From: an uncultured Pseudomonadota bacterium
Lineage (GTDB): Bacteria > Pseudomonadota > Alphaproteobacteria > CACZRW01
Direction of reading: 5' to 3'
Length of the DNA stretch: 16,396 nt
Assembly: GCA_902783675.1 (NCBI GenBank)
Contig: CACZRW010000041.1
Coordinates: 1-16,396 of the forward strand
Shown here: piece after piece, positions 14,363 to 16,396 of the stretch
Numbering within the stretch: the first letter of the stretch is position 1
How the letters are laid out: each line of letters begins with the position of its first letter
The notes under the pieces: model-generated
The model's database searches: none
Told to the model about the DNA's origin: nothing
Seen by the model: only the letters and a program-made list of their open reading frames with translations
Program-made: the position numbers and the translations under genes

Positions 14363-14647
14363 TTACAAAGTTATTTCCTTCCTGAAGTCGTCCCCGATAA
14401 GCGGCAAAGAATCATCATCTTCCATAATTTCCAAAGCCGTAACCTGTGCGGCTTCGGGACCGATGCGGCACCAATCCAAAAACTCATTAAGAGTCTTATC
14501 ATCACCGGTAGCCAGTATTTCCACACTGCCGTCACGCCTGTTTCTGACCCAACCGCGAAGGCCAAGCCGCCCGGCAACATCAATCGCCGATTGGCGATAA
14601 TAAACACCCTGCACCCGCCCCTCGACTTTAAAATGTATCTTACGCAT
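14363..14647 (-). CDS. acyP: Acylphosphatase
   Basis: This 94-residue enzyme hydrolyses acyl phosphates, including carbamoyl phosphate. GRVQGVYYR (10-18) provides the phosphate loop and catalytic Arg18. WVRNRRDGSVE (33-43) provides catalytic Asn36. Length and motifs are standard. The fold is the same as the N-terminal domain of full-length HypF, which is missing from the hypF in this window. Whether it works with HypF or is an ordinary housekeeping acylphosphatase cannot be told from sequence; stand-alone forms are common. Its start codon lies inside the end of the upstream ATP12-like gene (8-base overlap), with GAGG seven bases before the ATG, so it is cotranscribed with that gene. Confidence 0.95.
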   Translation of the reverse strand: MRKIHFKVEGRVQGVYYRQSAIDVAGRLGLRGWVRNRRDGSVEILATGDDKTLNEFLDWCRIGPEAAQVTALEIMEDDDSLPLIGDDFRKEITL

Positions 14648-15164
14648 CGATAAGCCTCATAGCGTTTTTCACCTCATCTAAAGCAAGCTTTCGCGAATTA
14701 AGTGCCTCTTCGTCCTCTCCCCACATTTCATTTTGAAACAGCTCGTCAAGCCTTGATAAAGCGAAAGCATCATCGACCGAAATGTGCTTTTTCATCACCG
14801 CCAAAGCAAGGATTAAAGAAGTAAAGCCACCTGCTGTTTTAGAAAAGGCGATAAGCTCGCGCCCGCTCATTTTTCGCACTTCATCACCGATTACTTTTGC
14901 CAATCTTTTATCTTGTTTAGGCGGAGTTATCTGTGAAGTTATTTTAGGCTCAACACCATACTCTTTTCTAAACCACTCAAGCACGGGATTCCATTTTTCG
15001 TTTTGCTTTTTAATAAGATTATCCGGGTATTCTGCTCTGAAAAACAACACATCAGTGTCCACAAAAGAAAGAATATCCGCAATAATTTTCTCGCGCATTT
15101 CTTGCGCCAAATTATCAGCGTATTGAAGCTCCTGCTCAAGCGTTACTTTAGCTTTTTCAATCAC
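14640..15164 (-). CDS. ATP12-family F1-ATPase assembly chaperone, short form
   Basis: ATP12 binds the F1 alpha subunit and helps assemble ATP synthase; it is found in mitochondria and alphaproteobacteria. The 174 residues align by eye with the C-terminal part of the family: ADILSFVDTDVLFFRAEYPD (29-48), WNPVLEWF (58-65), ALAVMKKHIS (120-129), ALSRLDELFQNEMWGEDEEA (135-154). Typical members have about 230-260 residues, and the usual N-terminal portion (the G-R-x-V-K-T-P region) is absent. There is no sign of it in another frame, as the upstream AsmA-like gene occupies that DNA. The start is GTG, overlapping the upstream stop as GTGA, with AAGG before it. Confidence 0.85.
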   Translation of the reverse strand: MIEKAKVTLEQELQYADNLAQEMREKIIADILSFVDTDVLFFRAEYPDNLIKKQNEKWNPVLEWFRKEYGVEPKITSQITPPKQDKRLAKVIGDEVRKMSGRELIAFSKTAGGFTSLILALAVMKKHISVDDAFALSRLDELFQNEMWGEDEEALNSRKLALDEVKNAMRLIDA

Positions 15165-16396
15165 TTTTTATCACCTTTTTTTAAATCATTCAGCAAAGAT
15201 TTCCCCGATTTTTTACTGCTTGTTTTTTCAGATACGGGAACCTGCTTTGCTTTTGTTTTTTTAGTCTCCTCCTTATAAAAACTTGAAGACTTTACCGGCC
15301 GCCCGAGCGCTTCGGCGCAAGGAGAAGATGCCGCCGTCACACCTCCCAATAGCTTCTGCCCTAAATAGGAAAGACCTCCGGTAACAACTGCAGCACCGAC
15401 AGTAGCCGCCGTGCCGATTACCCCTTCGGCATTAACCGAGACCGTGGGCTCCATAAAGGTTCCTTTCACCTTCACCATGCTTGAAATCATATCGGAAATA
15501 CCGGTAGAAACACCCTTGCCCGAAGAAACCGCAAAAGACAAATCCATCTTTTCCGCACCGATATCCAGATCGCCGCTCGTCGTAATAAAGGCCTTTTTGG
15601 ACTCAAGCGCGATTTTCTTGTTAAAAGACGACTTACCGTTCACAAAATCAAGGTTCGCCGCAATACATTGCAAATCAACATTGCGATCACGCTTTCCGCC
15701 CTTGTTTATTACGCCTGTAAACACATTGATAAGGTTGTCCAGAAAATTGCCGTCAATGACTTTTTTAAGCCCTTCGCCCGCTTTCATATTCTCCACCAAA
15801 ATCGTCACATTACCGGTAAAATGAGTCATCAATATGTGCAAACTATCACCGTAACTGTTTGCTTTTAAAGACATATTAAGAACACCGCCTTTTACTTCAT
15901 CGCCAAAGAACCTATGCGCCCAATCGCTTAAAATGATATTCTCGCCGACTGCGTTTATATTGATTTTTGCCGAAGTTTTTTCCTTTGCATCAACACGCAA
16001 ATCCAGCGCAATTTTACTATCCTTTCCCGATGCCATTTTTGCCGAAGCATCAAGCGCGGCCTCTTTAAGTTTAGCATTAAAATTAAGCTTCGCCGCTTCC
16101 TCGCCATAGATGACTATATTCGCAAAATCGGCTTTGACATCGGCATTGAAATCAGACAACTTTGTGAAAGGAATCGGCTCGTCCGAGAACACAAAAATCC
16201 CCTCTGCACCATCATCTTTTTGAGCCTTTTTATCTCCGCCAAAAAACGATTTTTGCTCGCTTTGGCCGAACACATCTTCGCTGGCATAATACGAAGATTT
16301 GAGGTTAGCACTGATATAAGGAACCTTACCCGAAGCATTAATTCCGATATCACCGTTTATATTGGTTTTCCCCGCTCTGAAATCAATTTTTCCGGA
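15161..16396 (-). CDS. AsmA-family protein, C-terminal part (runs off the window)
   Basis: The frame stays open from the stop at 15161 to the right edge, giving 411 residues of the C-terminal part of a larger protein; its start lies beyond the window. AsmA-like proteins are anchored in the inner membrane and span the periplasm with a long beta-rich groove that is thought to carry phospholipids to the outer membrane. Visible features are repeated beta-strand segments, GVLNMSLKANSYGDSLHILM and ITTSGDLDIGAEKMDLSFAV, then the VKGTFMEPTVSVN segment typical of the family end. A glycine/alanine-rich stretch and a Lys/Ser-rich tail (about the last 50 residues) follow. It is cotranscribed with the ATP12-like gene. 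Confidence 0.85.
   Translation of the reverse strand, partial: SGKIDFRAGKTNINGDIGINASGKVPYISANLKSSYYASEDVFGQSEQKSFFGGDKKAQKDDGAEGIFVFSDEPIPFTKLSDFNADVKADFANIVIYGEEAAKLNFNAKLKEAALDASAKMASGKDSKIALDLRVDAKEKTSAKININAVGENIILSDWAHRFFGDEVKGGVLNMSLKANSYGDSLHILMTHFTGNVTILVENMKAGEGLKKVIDGNFLDNLINVFTGVINKGGKRDRNVDLQCIAANLDFVNGKSSFNKKIALESKKAFITTSGDLDIGAEKMDLSFAVSSGKGVSTGISDMISSMVKVKGTFMEPTVSVNAEGVIGTAATVGAAVVTGGLSYLGQKLLGGVTAASSPCAEALGRPVKSSSFYKEETKKTKAKQVPVSEKTSSKKSGKSLLNDLKKGDKK

Noticed and set aside
16271..16273. GTG at 16273 as the start of the AsmA-like gene
   Set aside because: The same frame remains open and AsmA-like in composition to the window edge (for example GKVPYISANLKSSYYASEDV), so the gene continues beyond the window.

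Overview
The window looks like a chromosomal segment of an alphaproteobacterium with moderate to low GC, probably one with an anaerobic or fermentative lifestyle. The lineage call rests on gene content: the ihfB / LapA-domain / accD / folC / trxA order, a DUF2155 protein next to an MlaD-like MCE protein, an ATP12-type F1-ATPase assembly chaperone, and an AsmA-family protein. All of this is read from the sequence and remembered families; no search was run.

Layout. Positions 1-441 hold no convincing gene, but carry several hairpins and a good sigma70-type promoter. From 442 to 3210 a forward operon encodes IHF-beta, a small LapA-domain membrane protein, the acetyl-CoA carboxylase beta subunit and folylpolyglutamate synthase. 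Thioredoxin (3257-3571) faces it across a hairpin. A forward tRNA-Ala(GGC) is followed after 30 bases by an uncharacterised Trp-rich protein, whose stop codon overlaps that of the convergent gpmA. gpmA and a class I aldolase gene form a reverse glycolytic operon (4354-5949). A long reverse block then runs from hypA (11793) down to a DUF2155 protein (6060): hypA-hypB-hypC-hypD-hypE, two tandem MCE/MlaD-like proteins, a SAM methyltransferase and DUF2155. hypF is divergent from hypA (11857-12876) and is only the C-terminal Kae1-like half of a normal HypF. Converging on it is another reverse block: a truncated AsmA-family gene at the right edge, a short ATP12-like protein, a free-standing acylphosphatase, and a single-chain (alpha2-type) glycyl-tRNA synthetase.

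How it fits together. HypA and HypB deliver nickel. HypC, HypD, HypE and HypF build the Fe(CN)2CO group of a [NiFe] hydrogenase, whose structural genes are not in the window. The MCE proteins and AsmA-like protein point to envelope lipid handling. The aldolase and mutase are core glycolysis.

The most interesting points are: (1) HypF lacks its acylphosphatase, zinc-finger and YrdC-like domains, while a stand-alone acylphosphatase lies 1.5 kb away; (2) the glycyl-tRNA synthetase is of the non-proteobacterial type; (3) the ATP12 protein lacks its usual N-terminal part; (4) trpFBA, often found between lapA and accD in this neighbourhood, is absent; and (5) two MCE genes sit in tandem.
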